A DNA stretch of 64,000 bases from Geobacter sp. AOG2 (GTDB taxonomy: Bacteria > Desulfobacterota > Desulfuromonadia > Geobacterales > Pseudopelobacteraceae). Location: positions 714,049-778,048 of the forward strand of contig NZ_BLJA01000001.1 of NCBI RefSeq assembly GCF_019972295.1, read 5' to 3'. This document shows, in pieces, positions 1-7,782 of this stretch. Numbering within the stretch: position 1 is the stretch's first letter; each line of letters opens with the position of its first letter. The notes beneath the pieces were generated by a model, which was not told the origin of the DNA, made no database searches, and was given only the letters and a program-made list of their open reading frames with translations. A program made the position numbers and the translations under genes.

Positions 1-630
1 GGCATCACCGGGGGCTTGCTGCAGATGCTCAACCACGGCGTCTCCACCGGCGCGCTGTTCCTTATCGTCGGCTTCATTTATGAACGTCGGCATACCCGCC
101 TGATTACGGATTTCGGCGGTCTCTCCAAGCAGATGCCGATCTTTGCCACCATCTTCATGATCGTGACCCTCTCCTCCATCGGCCTGCCCGGCACCAACGG
201 GTTCGTGGGAGAGTTCCTGATACTCCTGGGTTCCTTCGAGAGTGGTTTGCGCTGGTGGGCAGTGGTCGCCTCCAGCGGCGTGATCCTTTCGGCCGTCTAC
301 ATGCTCTGGATGTTCCAGCGGGTCATGTTCGGCGAGTTGGACAACCCCAAGAACCAGAAACTTAGTGACTTGAACGCTCGCGAAATAGCCATAATGGTGC
401 CGCTTATTGCCTTGATCTTCATCATGGGGGTCTACCCCAACCCATTTATCGAGAAGATGGATCCAGCCATACAGAAGCTGATTGCTCAGACCAAACCTAC
501 CGGTATGTCGGCTCAGCAGATGCCGTCGATGCAAGGATTGCCCGCCGGGCATCCTGCAATGCCCGGCATGGCAGTACCGGCAGTGGAGCAGACCGCACCG
601 GCGGCAGAAAATCCGAACGAAGTCAAGTAA
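1..630 (+). CDS. nuoM: NADH-quinone oxidoreductase subunit M (3' part)
   Basis: C-terminal about 209 residues of a proton-pumping membrane subunit of respiratory complex I. The reading frame is open from base 1, so the gene starts upstream of the window. Antiporter-type membrane helices are visible, with the conserved stretch GLPGTNGFVGEFLIL near residue 60. After the last helix comes a Met/Pro/Ala-rich tail (QQMPSMQGLPAGHPAMPGM), which is unlikely to form a helix and is probably a lineage-specific extension. nuoN follows after 34 bases, matching the usual nuo operon order. Identification is secure from the family pattern and the neighbour. Confidence 0.95.
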   Translation, partial: GITGGLLQMLNHGVSTGALFLIVGFIYERRHTRLITDFGGLSKQMPIFATIFMIVTLSSIGLPGTNGFVGEFLILLGSFESGLRWWAVVASSGVILSAVYMLWMFQRVMFGELDNPKNQKLSDLNAREIAIMVPLIALIFIMGVYPNPFIEKMDPAIQKLIAQTKPTGMSAQQMPSMQGLPAGHPAMPGMAVPAVEQTAPAAENPNEVK

Positions 631-664
631 CGACACGAGTCAACCCGACCGGAGGATATATTAG

Positions 665-2125
665 ATGGACATGATTACAATTCCAGCCGTCAGCATGACC
701 CCGATCCTGCCGGAGATATTCCTCTCCGCGCTTGCCATGGCCCTGCTACTGATCAACGTCTTTGTTCCCAGCAAGCAGAAGTCTTACTTGGGGTATATCA
801 GTTTCATCGGCGTGGTGGTGGCGGCAATCCTGGTGGGGGCCGGATGGGGTGGGCCGGCTGAGAGCAGCTTTAGCGGTTCGGTTGTTCAGGATAACTTCGC
901 CACCTTTTTCAAGATGATCTTCCTGGTATCCGCCGGTCTGGCGATCCTTATCTCCGACCAATATATGGAGCGGGAAGGATGCAACCATGGCGAGCTTTAC
1001 CCGCTGATTCTCTTCACCGTGGTGGGTATGATGCTGATGGCGGCAGGAACCGACCTGATGACGATTTTCCTCGGACTGGAGGTCATGTCCGTAGCCCTGT
1101 ATGTTCTGGCCGGTTTCAATCGTGCCAATACGAAGTCGAACGAGGCCGGTCTTAAATACTTCCTTCTGGGCTGTTTTTCCACCGGTTTTCTGCTCTATGG
1201 AATGGCCCTGACCTATGGTGCCACCGGCACCACCCGTATCGCCAAGATTGCTGCAATCGTCGGGCAGATGACGGTGCCTTCCGCTAACATCATGCTGGTG
1301 GCCGGCATGCTTCTGATGCTGACCGGTTTTGCTTTCAAGGTTGCTGCAGCGCCGTTTCACATGTGGACTCCCGATGTCTATGAGGGGGCTCCGACCCCCA
1401 TGACGGCCTTCATGTCGGCCGGCCCCAAAGCTGCCGGCTTCGCAGCCGCCCTGAGGATTTTCCTTGTAGCCCTCCCGACCCTTCAGGTGGAATGGAGCCA
1501 GGTCCTGTGGGTATTGGCCGTTTTGACCATGACGGTCGGCAATATCACCGCGTTGCGCCAGGACAACATCAAACGCATGCTGGCCTACTCGTCCATCGCC
1601 CATGCCGGCTATGCCCTGGTCGGTTTCGCCGCCGGTAACGGCACCGGCACCGCCGGTATCCTGTTCTACATGCTCTCCTACGCCTTTATGAATATCGGCG
1701 CTTTCGCAGTGATCATCCTGATCGGCAAAAAGGGTGAATCCAACGGCTCGGTCATGGACTTCGCCGGCCTCGGCTTCAAGCACCCCGTCTTGGCGGTGGC
1801 CATGTCCGTGTTCCTGTTCTCGTTGGCCGGTATGCCCCCCACGGCCGGTTTCATCGGAAAGTTTTACTTGTTCTCCGGTGCCATCCAGAAGGGTTATATC
1901 GGGCTCGCCATCATCGGCGTTCTTAACAGCGCCGCATCGGTTTACTATTACCTGCGTGTGATGGTCTATATGTATATGAAGGAGCCGACCGAGGACTTCG
2001 AGTGGACCCGGGTCAGCGCCCCCATCGCCCTTTCATTGCTCATTTCCGTGGCCGGTTCGTTGATCCCCGGCATCGTGCCGTCGGTAATCCTTCAGTTCGC
2101 CGAGCAGGCAATAAAACTCATCTGA
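665..2125 (+). CDS. nuoN: NADH-quinone oxidoreductase subunit N
   Basis: 486-residue polytopic membrane protein, the usual length for NuoN, an antiporter-like proton channel of complex I. Conserved blocks include the FKVAAAPFHMWTPDVYEGAP region (about residues 224-243), with the Lys and His residues of the proton path, and the later RMLAYSSIAHAGY block. The ATG is preceded by CCGGAGGATATATTAG, a good ribosome binding site. It is the last gene of the nuo operon here, since a strong terminator follows 25 bases after the stop. Confidence 0.97.
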   Translation: MDMITIPAVSMTPILPEIFLSALAMALLLINVFVPSKQKSYLGYISFIGVVVAAILVGAGWGGPAESSFSGSVVQDNFATFFKMIFLVSAGLAILISDQYMEREGCNHGELYPLILFTVVGMMLMAAGTDLMTIFLGLEVMSVALYVLAGFNRANTKSNEAGLKYFLLGCFSTGFLLYGMALTYGATGTTRIAKIAAIVGQMTVPSANIMLVAGMLLMLTGFAFKVAAAPFHMWTPDVYEGAPTPMTAFMSAGPKAAGFAAALRIFLVALPTLQVEWSQVLWVLAVLTMTVGNITALRQDNIKRMLAYSSIAHAGYALVGFAAGNGTGTAGILFYMLSYAFMNIGAFAVIILIGKKGESNGSVMDFAGLGFKHPVLAVAMSVFLFSLAGMPPTAGFIGKFYLFSGAIQKGYIGLAIIGVLNSAASVYYYLRVMVYMYMKEPTEDFEWTRVSAPIALSLLISVAGSLIPGIVPSVILQFAEQAIKLI

Positions 2126-2149
2126 TCATTGACCGCAATCTCGAAATGA

Positions 2150-2186
2150 AAAGGGCGGCCTTCGTAGCGAGGCCGCCCTTTTTATT
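2150..2186 (+). terminator. Rho-independent terminator after nuoN
   Basis: An 11-bp perfect stem (AAAGGGCGGCC / GGCCGCCCTTT) with a loop of about 10 bases is followed by a T-rich run (TTTATTTTGTT). It ends the nuo operon. The next recognised gene is on the opposite strand, so it may also act from the other side. Confidence 0.9.
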
Positions 2187-2362
2187 TTGTTCTAAAACCC
2201 TGACTCCTTGACATCTGAAAGGATTCTCTCTTACCAGCCTCCACCCTGCCGCGATGCCGGCACGGTCGGCAGCGCGACGGGGTGCCGCATGGGCGGCGAC
2301 GGATTGGGCTCATCAGGCATGCCGCTCGCTCAGTCTTCACTGATTCAAAATAAAACGAGTCA

Positions 2363-2665
2363 TCAGTGGAAGGTTGGAGTCTTTTCCTGAATAAGGACAT
2401 AGGGACTGACGATTAGCATGGCAAATTTTTTATGCCGATTGCCGTCCCAGGCGTGTATTTGCGACTCGGTTGGCTTGCCGATCATGCCGGCGCTGATCCA
2501 GTCTGCGATTATCTCGGTGTCGTCGTCAGCCACCCGCAAGGCGGCATCGGCCAGATCAAGGCTGTCAGCGACCAGGATGATGCCTCCCCGCTCCAGATGG
2601 GCGCGAAGCCAATTCCATTCTGCCTCGTCGATTGAAAGCGCCAAATCCTCTTTGCTCAATTTCAT
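2363..2665 (-). CDS. DUF2288 family protein
   Basis: About 100-residue soluble protein whose pattern fits DUF2288, a family of unknown function. Typical features are WNWLRAHLERGGIILV near the N-terminus, then acidic DDDTEIIADWISAG, PTESQIHAW, and a C-terminal FAMLIVSPYVLIQE. I chose the inner ATG at 2665 (MKLSKEDL) because the family pattern begins there; in-frame starts at 2689 and 2728 would only add residues that do not fit. It lies downstream of the glycosyltransferase on the same strand, separated by 81 bases. No function is proposed. Confidence 0.75.
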   Translation of the reverse strand: MKLSKEDLALSIDEAEWNWLRAHLERGGIILVADSLDLADAALRVADDDTEIIADWISAGMIGKPTESQIHAWDGNRHKKFAMLIVSPYVLIQEKTPTFH

Positions 2666-2746
2666 TGGAAACCCTTTTCCCCGCACCATTTCGTGCACGG
2701 TAAGAGATGTTCTTGACAAATATATCACACTGTTTGTGTATTTGTA

Positions 2747-3766
2747 TCAGGCTACACAGATAAAGTCGAGCCCTTCCCGCAGACCCATCGGCTGAACCAG
2801 CTGTCTGAATTCTTCGCGGGCGCCGCGAACGCCGATGGCGACCAGCATCATTTCTCCTGACAGACGCAACTGGTGCGGATGGATGACCGGAGCACCGTGC
2901 AGTTGGCGGCCAATTTTGCGGGGATCCACATCAAGCCAGCAAGACACTTCGATGCCTTTTGTCATCAGCAGGCGTTGCCAGGCACGCCCCTCCTGGCCTG
3001 CCCCGGCCATGATCAAGGTTCTCCGGCCTGCAAGAAATCCGGAGATGAGGTGGTCCAGCTTGCAGGCGCGGAAGGCGTTTGCCGCATACTCGCCCATGGT
3101 ACGGGTTGCTCGATCGGGATGGTCGCGCCAGAAGAACAGTGCCTGCGCCAGACGGCTAAAACGAGTGCCGGCTGCCGCCATGCGCAGCCAGAGGTCATAA
3201 TCTTCGGGCCATCCGCAGTCGCGATAGCCTCCAAGGTTGGTTAGGAGGTCGCGACGCATCATAACGCTGGGGTGCACAAAAGGGGATTCCACGAACAAAT
3301 CGCGCATGATGGTCTCGTGGTCGTGGAGTCCATTCTGCCAAGCCTCATAGGCCAGCATGCCCTGTTTCAGTGCAGTGCGGGGGAAGTGGCGGAAGGCGCA
3401 GGCCGTAAGTCCGATCTCCTGTTCGGTATCCAGCAGATTTGCTTGGACTTCCAAACGCCTGGGGTGGCATATGTCGTCCCCATCCATGCGGGCTATGAGG
3501 GGGGCGCGGCAGGCGGCCAATCCCTCGTTGAGCGCCGCAACCAAGCCGCCTCCCTCGCGCCGCAGGACGCATATGCGAGGGTCGCGAAGCGCTTCGGCGG
3601 TCAAGATGGCAGGTGTTGCGTCGGTCGAACCATCGTCAACAACAACCAGTTCCCAGTCGGTCTCCGTCTGTCGAAAAAGCGATTTAAGCGCGGCCGGCAG
3701 ATATCGCGCCTCGTTGCGCACCGGCATGAGGATGGAAACTCGTGGCGGTCGGCTCATGGGTCTCAA
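2747..3766 (-). CDS. Family 2 glycosyltransferase with extra C-terminal Rossmann-like domain
   Basis: The N-terminal about 230 residues form a GT-A glycosyltransferase: VSILMPVRNEARYLPAALKS, VVVDDGSTD, and the metal/nucleotide motif ARMDGDD. It probably transfers a sugar to a surface polysaccharide or lipid; the substrate is unknown. The last about 90 residues start with a dinucleotide-type turn (TLIMAGAGQEGRAW), then a strand ending in LDVDPRKIG and an AIGVRG segment, suggesting a fused Rossmann-like domain. Start: a TTG at 3766 has AGGA six bases upstream and overlaps the stop of the permease; an ATG at 3757 is the alternative. Confidence 0.85.
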   Translation of the reverse strand: MRPMSRPPRVSILMPVRNEARYLPAALKSLFRQTETDWELVVVDDGSTDATPAILTAEALRDPRICVLRREGGGLVAALNEGLAACRAPLIARMDGDDICHPRRLEVQANLLDTEQEIGLTACAFRHFPRTALKQGMLAYEAWQNGLHDHETIMRDLFVESPFVHPSVMMRRDLLTNLGGYRDCGWPEDYDLWLRMAAAGTRFSRLAQALFFWRDHPDRATRTMGEYAANAFRACKLDHLISGFLAGRRTLIMAGAGQEGRAWQRLLMTKGIEVSCWLDVDPRKIGRQLHGAPVIHPHQLRLSGEMMLVAIGVRGAREEFRQLVQPMGLREGLDFICVA

Positions 3767-4518
3767 TGAAAATCCTGCCAGATGAGCTTGGCTGTGATAA
3801 TCAGGACCATGGTAATGAATACCGGCCTGATAAAGCGCGTCCCCTTTCGTACGACCATGTGGGCACCGATGCGGGCGCCGACGAACTGGCCGGTCCCCAT
3901 GATCAATCCTTCGCGCCAGAGCACGGAACCGCCAGCGATGAACACAATAAGCGAGATAACGTTGCTGGTGAAATTCATCACTTTAGTATAGCCGGTCGCC
4001 CTGGTCATATTGAATCCCAAGCCGAGCATGAGTGCCATTACCCAAAACGATCCGGTGCCTGGTCCAAGGAAACCGTCGTAAAAGCCCAGAATCAGGCCGG
4101 CCGCAAAAAAGAACGGGCTTGGTTTCAGACGGGGGTGGATATCCTCGTACCCCAACCGGGGGGTCGACAAGGTATAGAGCACAATGGCAACCAGCAGCCA
4201 AGGGATTATTTGGCGCAAAAGCCCGGGATCGAGCATCTGCACGGTAATGGTGCCAAGAACGGCCCCAATAGCCGTATAGGCGATCCCAATCCGACAGTCA
4301 TTCAACCGAACAGTTCCGGAGCGGATAAAGGTCAACATGGCACTGCCCGAGCCGAAGCTCGCCTGGAGTTTGTTGGTGCCCAGTGCGATTTGGGGCGGCA
4401 AGCCGACTCCAAGTAGGACCGGGATCGTAATCAATCCACCTCCACCGGCAATGGAGTCGACCAGCCCGGCTATGAGGCCGGTAAGAAACAGAAGGGGCAG
4501 CAAAAACAAAGCGGGCAT
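3763..4518 (-). CDS. TSUP (TauE/SafE) family membrane permease
   Basis: 251-residue membrane protein with the internal duplication of the TauE/SafE family. The first half has DSIAGGGGLITIPVLL, the second half GFYDGFLGPGTGSFWVMAL. Family members export or take up sulfite, sulfonates or related sulfur and organic anions; the substrate cannot be told from sequence. The ATG at 4518 (MPALFLL) was preferred to the upstream one at 4575, which would add a polar 19-residue leader. The 3' end overlaps the glycosyltransferase start, so the two are probably co-transcribed. Confidence 0.88.
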   Translation of the reverse strand: MPALFLLPLLFLTGLIAGLVDSIAGGGGLITIPVLLGVGLPPQIALGTNKLQASFGSGSAMLTFIRSGTVRLNDCRIGIAYTAIGAVLGTITVQMLDPGLLRQIIPWLLVAIVLYTLSTPRLGYEDIHPRLKPSPFFFAAGLILGFYDGFLGPGTGSFWVMALMLGLGFNMTRATGYTKVMNFTSNVISLIVFIAGGSVLWREGLIMGTGQFVGARIGAHMVVRKGTRFIRPVFITMVLIITAKLIWQDFH

Positions 4519-4764
4519 TGGTAATCTTTTCTGTTGCAGGAGGTATGCAGGGCGTGACGAGGTACGGCTTTGCAAGGGTTATTTTCGCGATTCCGGTCCG
4601 ATTGTCAAGCTATTCCGACACCGTGAAAGTTTCCGTACCCCTCTATTTTGGGAATTCCTTGATGTGGCAGATGGCCGCTGGGACTATGGCGGTTCCGGCG
4701 GGACTGGGCCGGTTCCTCCGAGTACGACAGCAAATGCGCAGCAAAGGGAAACACAGTTAACGTT

Positions 4765-4794
4765 TTGCAAACAAATCGGCGTTTGTGGTATGCT
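4765..4794 (+). promoter_or_regulatory. Putative sigma-70 promoter of the pseudopilin gene
   Basis: TTGCAA, 18 bases, TATGCT. The expected transcription start falls at about 4801, next to the ATG at 4802, with no Shine-Dalgarno sequence between. A small dyad ACAAA / TTTGT lies in the spacer. Inference only. Confidence 0.5.
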
Positions 4795-4801
4795 TTTTCC
4801 A

Positions 4802-5314
4802 ATGAAAAATATACGTAACCAAAATGGCTTTACCCTTTTAGCCGCGTTGATGATTGTGGTCATCATGGGGATAATGCTTAGTCTTGCTGCCCAGCCATGG
4901 AAGACGATCATGAAGCGCGAGCGCGAACAGGAACTGCTTTTCCGTGGTCTTCAGATCAGGAACGCCATCGCGGCTTGGAATGGCCAGCTTTCGTCAGATA
5001 AATCAAATAAGGCCGTCACTCCCTTGAATGACTTGAAAGAACTGCTGGATGATCAGCGGAGCCTTCAGAAAAAGAAGTACCTGCGACAGCTCTATAAAGA
5101 CCCCATAACCGGTAAGGACTGGACTCTCATCAAGGATACGACCGGCGTGAAGGGGATTATCGGGGTGGCCAGCACCAGTGATCAGACTCCGCTCAAGACC
5201 TCTTTTTCGGAATACTCCGGCCTCGACGCCTTTGCCGGCAAAACAAAATACAGCCAATGGCGTTTTGTATACGGGACTGATCCGGGACCACCATCAACTC
5301 TAACAACGCCTTGA
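4802..5314 (+). CDS. Type II secretion/pilin-like pseudopilin (prepilin N-terminal signal)
   Basis: 171-residue protein with a short basic leader, a prepilin peptidase site NG/FTLL and a hydrophobic helix of about 20 residues, followed by KREREQELLFRGLQIRNAI and later YKDPITGKDW. This is the pattern of GspG/PulG-like pseudopilins found in Geobacter and betaproteobacteria. The usual Glu at mature position 5 is absent (FTLLA), as I recall for several members of this subgroup. No secretion ATPase or secretin is adjacent, so its machine is elsewhere. The ATG at 4802 was chosen; one at 4790 is also in frame. Confidence 0.8.
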   Translation: MKNIRNQNGFTLLAALMIVVIMGIMLSLAAQPWKTIMKREREQELLFRGLQIRNAIAAWNGQLSSDKSNKAVTPLNDLKELLDDQRSLQKKKYLRQLYKDPITGKDWTLIKDTTGVKGIIGVASTSDQTPLKTSFSEYSGLDAFAGKTKYSQWRFVYGTDPGPPSTLTTP

Positions 5315-5417
5315 ATGGGGCTGGACAGGTTTAGAGGGGTGTGTCGTTTGCACTTTCCATCTCGATATGGAAAGTGCTTCTAGAAAATCAAAAAAGTAAG
5401 CCGGGAAAAATGTTTTG

Positions 5418-5558
5418 AGTACAGATTCCGACAACCTGACGCTGGTCGGCACCAACTAGTAAGGAACCAATCTGCTGATGCTGCAAAACCACCAGAGCCT
5501 GGGCACTATCTAGCTGAATCTGGCTTCACAGACCGCTCAGGCGTTTCTGAGGCTAATC
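5418..5558 (+). pseudogene. Possible decayed flagellin C-terminus
   Basis: Reading through three stop codons (5457 TAG, 5460 TAA, 5511 TAG), this frame encodes LLMLQNHQSLGTI, stop, LNLASQTAQAFLRLI, preceded by STDSDNLTLVGTN. The spacing of Leu, Gln-Ser, Ala-x-Gln and the final LxLI resembles the coiled C-terminal D0 segment of flagellins. No start codon or ribosome binding site survives. The match is from pattern memory and is tentative. Confidence 0.35.
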
Positions 5559-5992
5559 TGGGTATCCTCTCTCGGCAGATCACAGCTGAGGACACGATGG
5601 GATTGCGCTCACATGCAGTTAGGCGGTCAAAATTCACAGTAAAAGGGGTACTTGTTGATATCCACGGTATATTTCGGTATGGACTTTGTTTTAGCTTAAG
5701 CTAAAAATAATTTTGTCTGTAGTTGTACGGATCAATATCAATGGTAAAATCTCCAGAAAGTGACATTCTGCGGGACCATACTCATACTGCCCAATAAAAC
5801 CTGCCCCTTTGCGAGATGGGACCTGAAAGCTGCGGGTCTTCGCTGCAGAAGATGGCCGAGCTGCCGAAGGATGTGCCTTCGCCCTGCTTGGCTATTTTTA
5901 TATTCATAATCTTTGGTTCTGGCCCGCTGCCATGTGGCAAGGAGTCGGGAATCACACATTAACGCGTTTCCAATCAATATAAGGATCGTAAC
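5559..5992. other. Non-coding stretch with an 18-bp palindrome
   Basis: No convincing gene on either strand. At 5689-5706 there is a perfect palindrome TTTTAGCTTAAGCTAAAA in an AT-rich patch. A reading frame on the minus strand (5738-6019) lacks a recognisable family pattern and overlaps the DUF302 start, so it was not accepted. The region borders a possible gene remnant and may be a scar of past rearrangement. Confidence 0.5.
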
Positions 5993-6496
5993 ATGGAACA
6001 CACTATCGAAATGCGCCACGTCTCTCTGGAATTACATGTAGAGTTTGATGACTTTACCACAACACTCGAACAATCGCTTGGCCGGTTTGGCGAGGCTCTT
6101 CTCAAAAATCTGGAGTCCGATCCCTCTTCAGTAGAGGAACGTCTTATGAAAGCGGCGGGAGAAGAGGGGCTGATGCTTTTCAATGTTCAGGATCATGGTA
6201 GACTTCTGAGTATCTACGGGACTCCTAAAAGGGCCAAGCAGTACGTTTTGGGAAATCCGCTCATTGCGGCCACGATGACGCGTCATGATATCAGAGCAGG
6301 GCTCTACGCGCCTCTAAGGCTCTTTGTCTATGAGGCGGATGACTTAGCGACGCGCATCGAATATGATCAGCCTTCCTCTCTTTTCGGACAGTTCCATAAC
6401 CCGGAAGTTACGGCCGTAGCCCGGTCGCTCGATGCAAAATTGGCCAATTTGATTAACAAAGTTGAACTGATAGTTGCCGCCGTTCATGAAAAGTGA
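5993..6496 (+). CDS. DUF302 domain protein
   Basis: 167-residue soluble protein. The C-terminal two thirds fit DUF302: a phenylalanine/isoleucine-rich core, YVLGNPLIAATMTRHDIRAG, then LRLFVYEADD and IEYDQPSSLFGQF. DUF302 folds are small beta-alpha domains of unknown biochemical role. The first 30 residues (MEHTIEMRHVSLELHVEFDDF) precede the domain. The start has TAAGGATCGTAAC upstream, a good ribosome binding site. It appears to be a single-gene unit; the next gene starts 258 bases later, and that gap shows nothing I can name. Confidence 0.75.
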   Translation: MEHTIEMRHVSLELHVEFDDFTTTLEQSLGRFGEALLKNLESDPSSVEERLMKAAGEEGLMLFNVQDHGRLLSIYGTPKRAKQYVLGNPLIAATMTRHDIRAGLYAPLRLFVYEADDLATRIEYDQPSSLFGQFHNPEVTAVARSLDAKLANLINKVELIVAAVHEK

Positions 6497-6754
6497 CGAC
6501 GGAAAGATTCCAGCGGCCATTAATCACTATTACCATGGAGTCGTTTGTCCACTTTTGCTAGCCCGACGCGGGCAGGTGCCGGGGCGCATGGGATGTCACC
6601 CCGGTGGAGCCGGAGTCCGTTTGCGGATGCCGCCTTACAATATGGGGATTCGCTGGATTGTCCACCGGGACTATGAAGCCACCCGCAGGGAATCTATGGC
6701 ATTGTGATTGGCCTTGCCGGTGTCACCGACACGGATCCGAAGAAAGGGGAACAG

Positions 6755-7780
6755 ATGCAACTGGGGATGATCGGATTGGGAAGGATGGGGGCTGACATGG
6801 TGCGGCGCCTGATGCGGGGAGGGCACGATTGCGTGGTCTATAACCGGAGTCCCGCGGCAGTGGCGGAGTTGGCGGGCGAAGGTGCTGCCGGAACGGCGTC
6901 CCTGGATGAGTTCGTTGCCCGGTTGGCCGCGCCCCGTGCGGTCTGGCTGATGGTGCCGGCTGCGGCGGTGGATGCCGCCATCGCGAGCATCGTGCCGTTG
7001 CTGGCACCGGGCGACATCTTGGTCGACGGCGGGAATTCCCACTATCACGATGATATCCGGCGGTGTGCGGAGTTGCAAAAGTTGGGAATCAGTTACCTGG
7101 ACGTGGGAACCAGCGGCGGGGTTTGGGGGCTTGAACGCGGCTACTGTCTGATGATTGGTGGAGAGCAGGGCGCGGTGGCACGGTTAGAGCCGGTGTTTGC
7201 CACCCTGGCACCCGGCAATCGCGCCGCGCCGCCTACCCCTGGTCGCGAGGAGGACACCGGCACCGCCGAGCGGGGGTACCTGCACTGCGGGCCGAGCGGC
7301 GCGGGACACTTCGTCAAGATGGTACACAACGGTATCGAGTACGGATTGATGGCGGCTTATGCCGAAGGGTTCAACATCCTTCGCCGGGCCAATGCGGGAA
7401 ACGAGGGGCAGGAGGCGGACGCCGAGACGGCCCCGTTGCGCCGTCCCGAGTTCTACCGGTATGACCTCAACCTCGCTGACATTGCCGAACTTTGGCGGCG
7501 AGGGAGCGTGGTCGCGTCCTGGCTCCTGGATCTCACCGCTCAGGCGCTGCTTGACAGTCCCGGGCTGGACGGGTTTGCGGGACGCGTCTCCGATTCCGGG
7601 GAGGGGCGCTGGACCGTCTCGGCAGCCATCGACGAGGGCGTCCCGGCCCCGGTTCTTTCCGCGGCTCTCTATGAACGGTTCAGCTCTCGCGGCGAGGCTG
7701 ATTTTGCCGATCGGCTGCTCTCCGCCATGCGCTATCAGTTCGGCGGCCATCGGGAAAAAAACGCGGGGAAGGGGGAGTAA
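6755..7780 (+). CDS. gnd: 6-phosphogluconate dehydrogenase, decarboxylating (short type)
   Basis: 341-residue enzyme that oxidises and decarboxylates 6-phosphogluconate to ribulose 5-phosphate. N-terminal Rossmann motif LGMIGLGRMGADM, then VDGGNSHYHDD, DVGTSGGVWG and GPSGAGHFVKMVHNGIEYG, which carries the catalytic Lys and Asn. The size fits the short, often NAD-preferring GndA/YqeC class rather than the 470-residue E. coli type. A Pro/Glu-rich insertion (RAAPPTPGREEDTGTAERG) precedes the active-site segment. The ATG at 6755 follows AAAGGGGAACAG. zwf begins 2 bases after its stop, so it is the first gene of a gnd-zwf-pgl-pgi unit. Confidence 0.93.
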   Translation: MQLGMIGLGRMGADMVRRLMRGGHDCVVYNRSPAAVAELAGEGAAGTASLDEFVARLAAPRAVWLMVPAAAVDAAIASIVPLLAPGDILVDGGNSHYHDDIRRCAELQKLGISYLDVGTSGGVWGLERGYCLMIGGEQGAVARLEPVFATLAPGNRAAPPTPGREEDTGTAERGYLHCGPSGAGHFVKMVHNGIEYGLMAAYAEGFNILRRANAGNEGQEADAETAPLRRPEFYRYDLNLADIAELWRRGSVVASWLLDLTAQALLDSPGLDGFAGRVSDSGEGRWTVSAAIDEGVPAPVLSAALYERFSSRGEADFADRLLSAMRYQFGGHREKNAGKGE

Positions 7781-7782
7781 TC

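Noticed and set aside
746..1783. 345-residue frame antisense to nuoN
   Set aside because: His/Gly-rich shadow of a hydrophobic gene; no start signal or family pattern.
5738..6019. 93-residue minus-strand frame
   Set aside because: No recognisable family, no clear ribosome binding site, and it overlaps the DUF302 start.
6497..6754. Possible small gene or riboswitch upstream of gnd
   Set aside because: Short frames there lack family patterns, and I could not recognise a cyclic di-GMP or other aptamer core.
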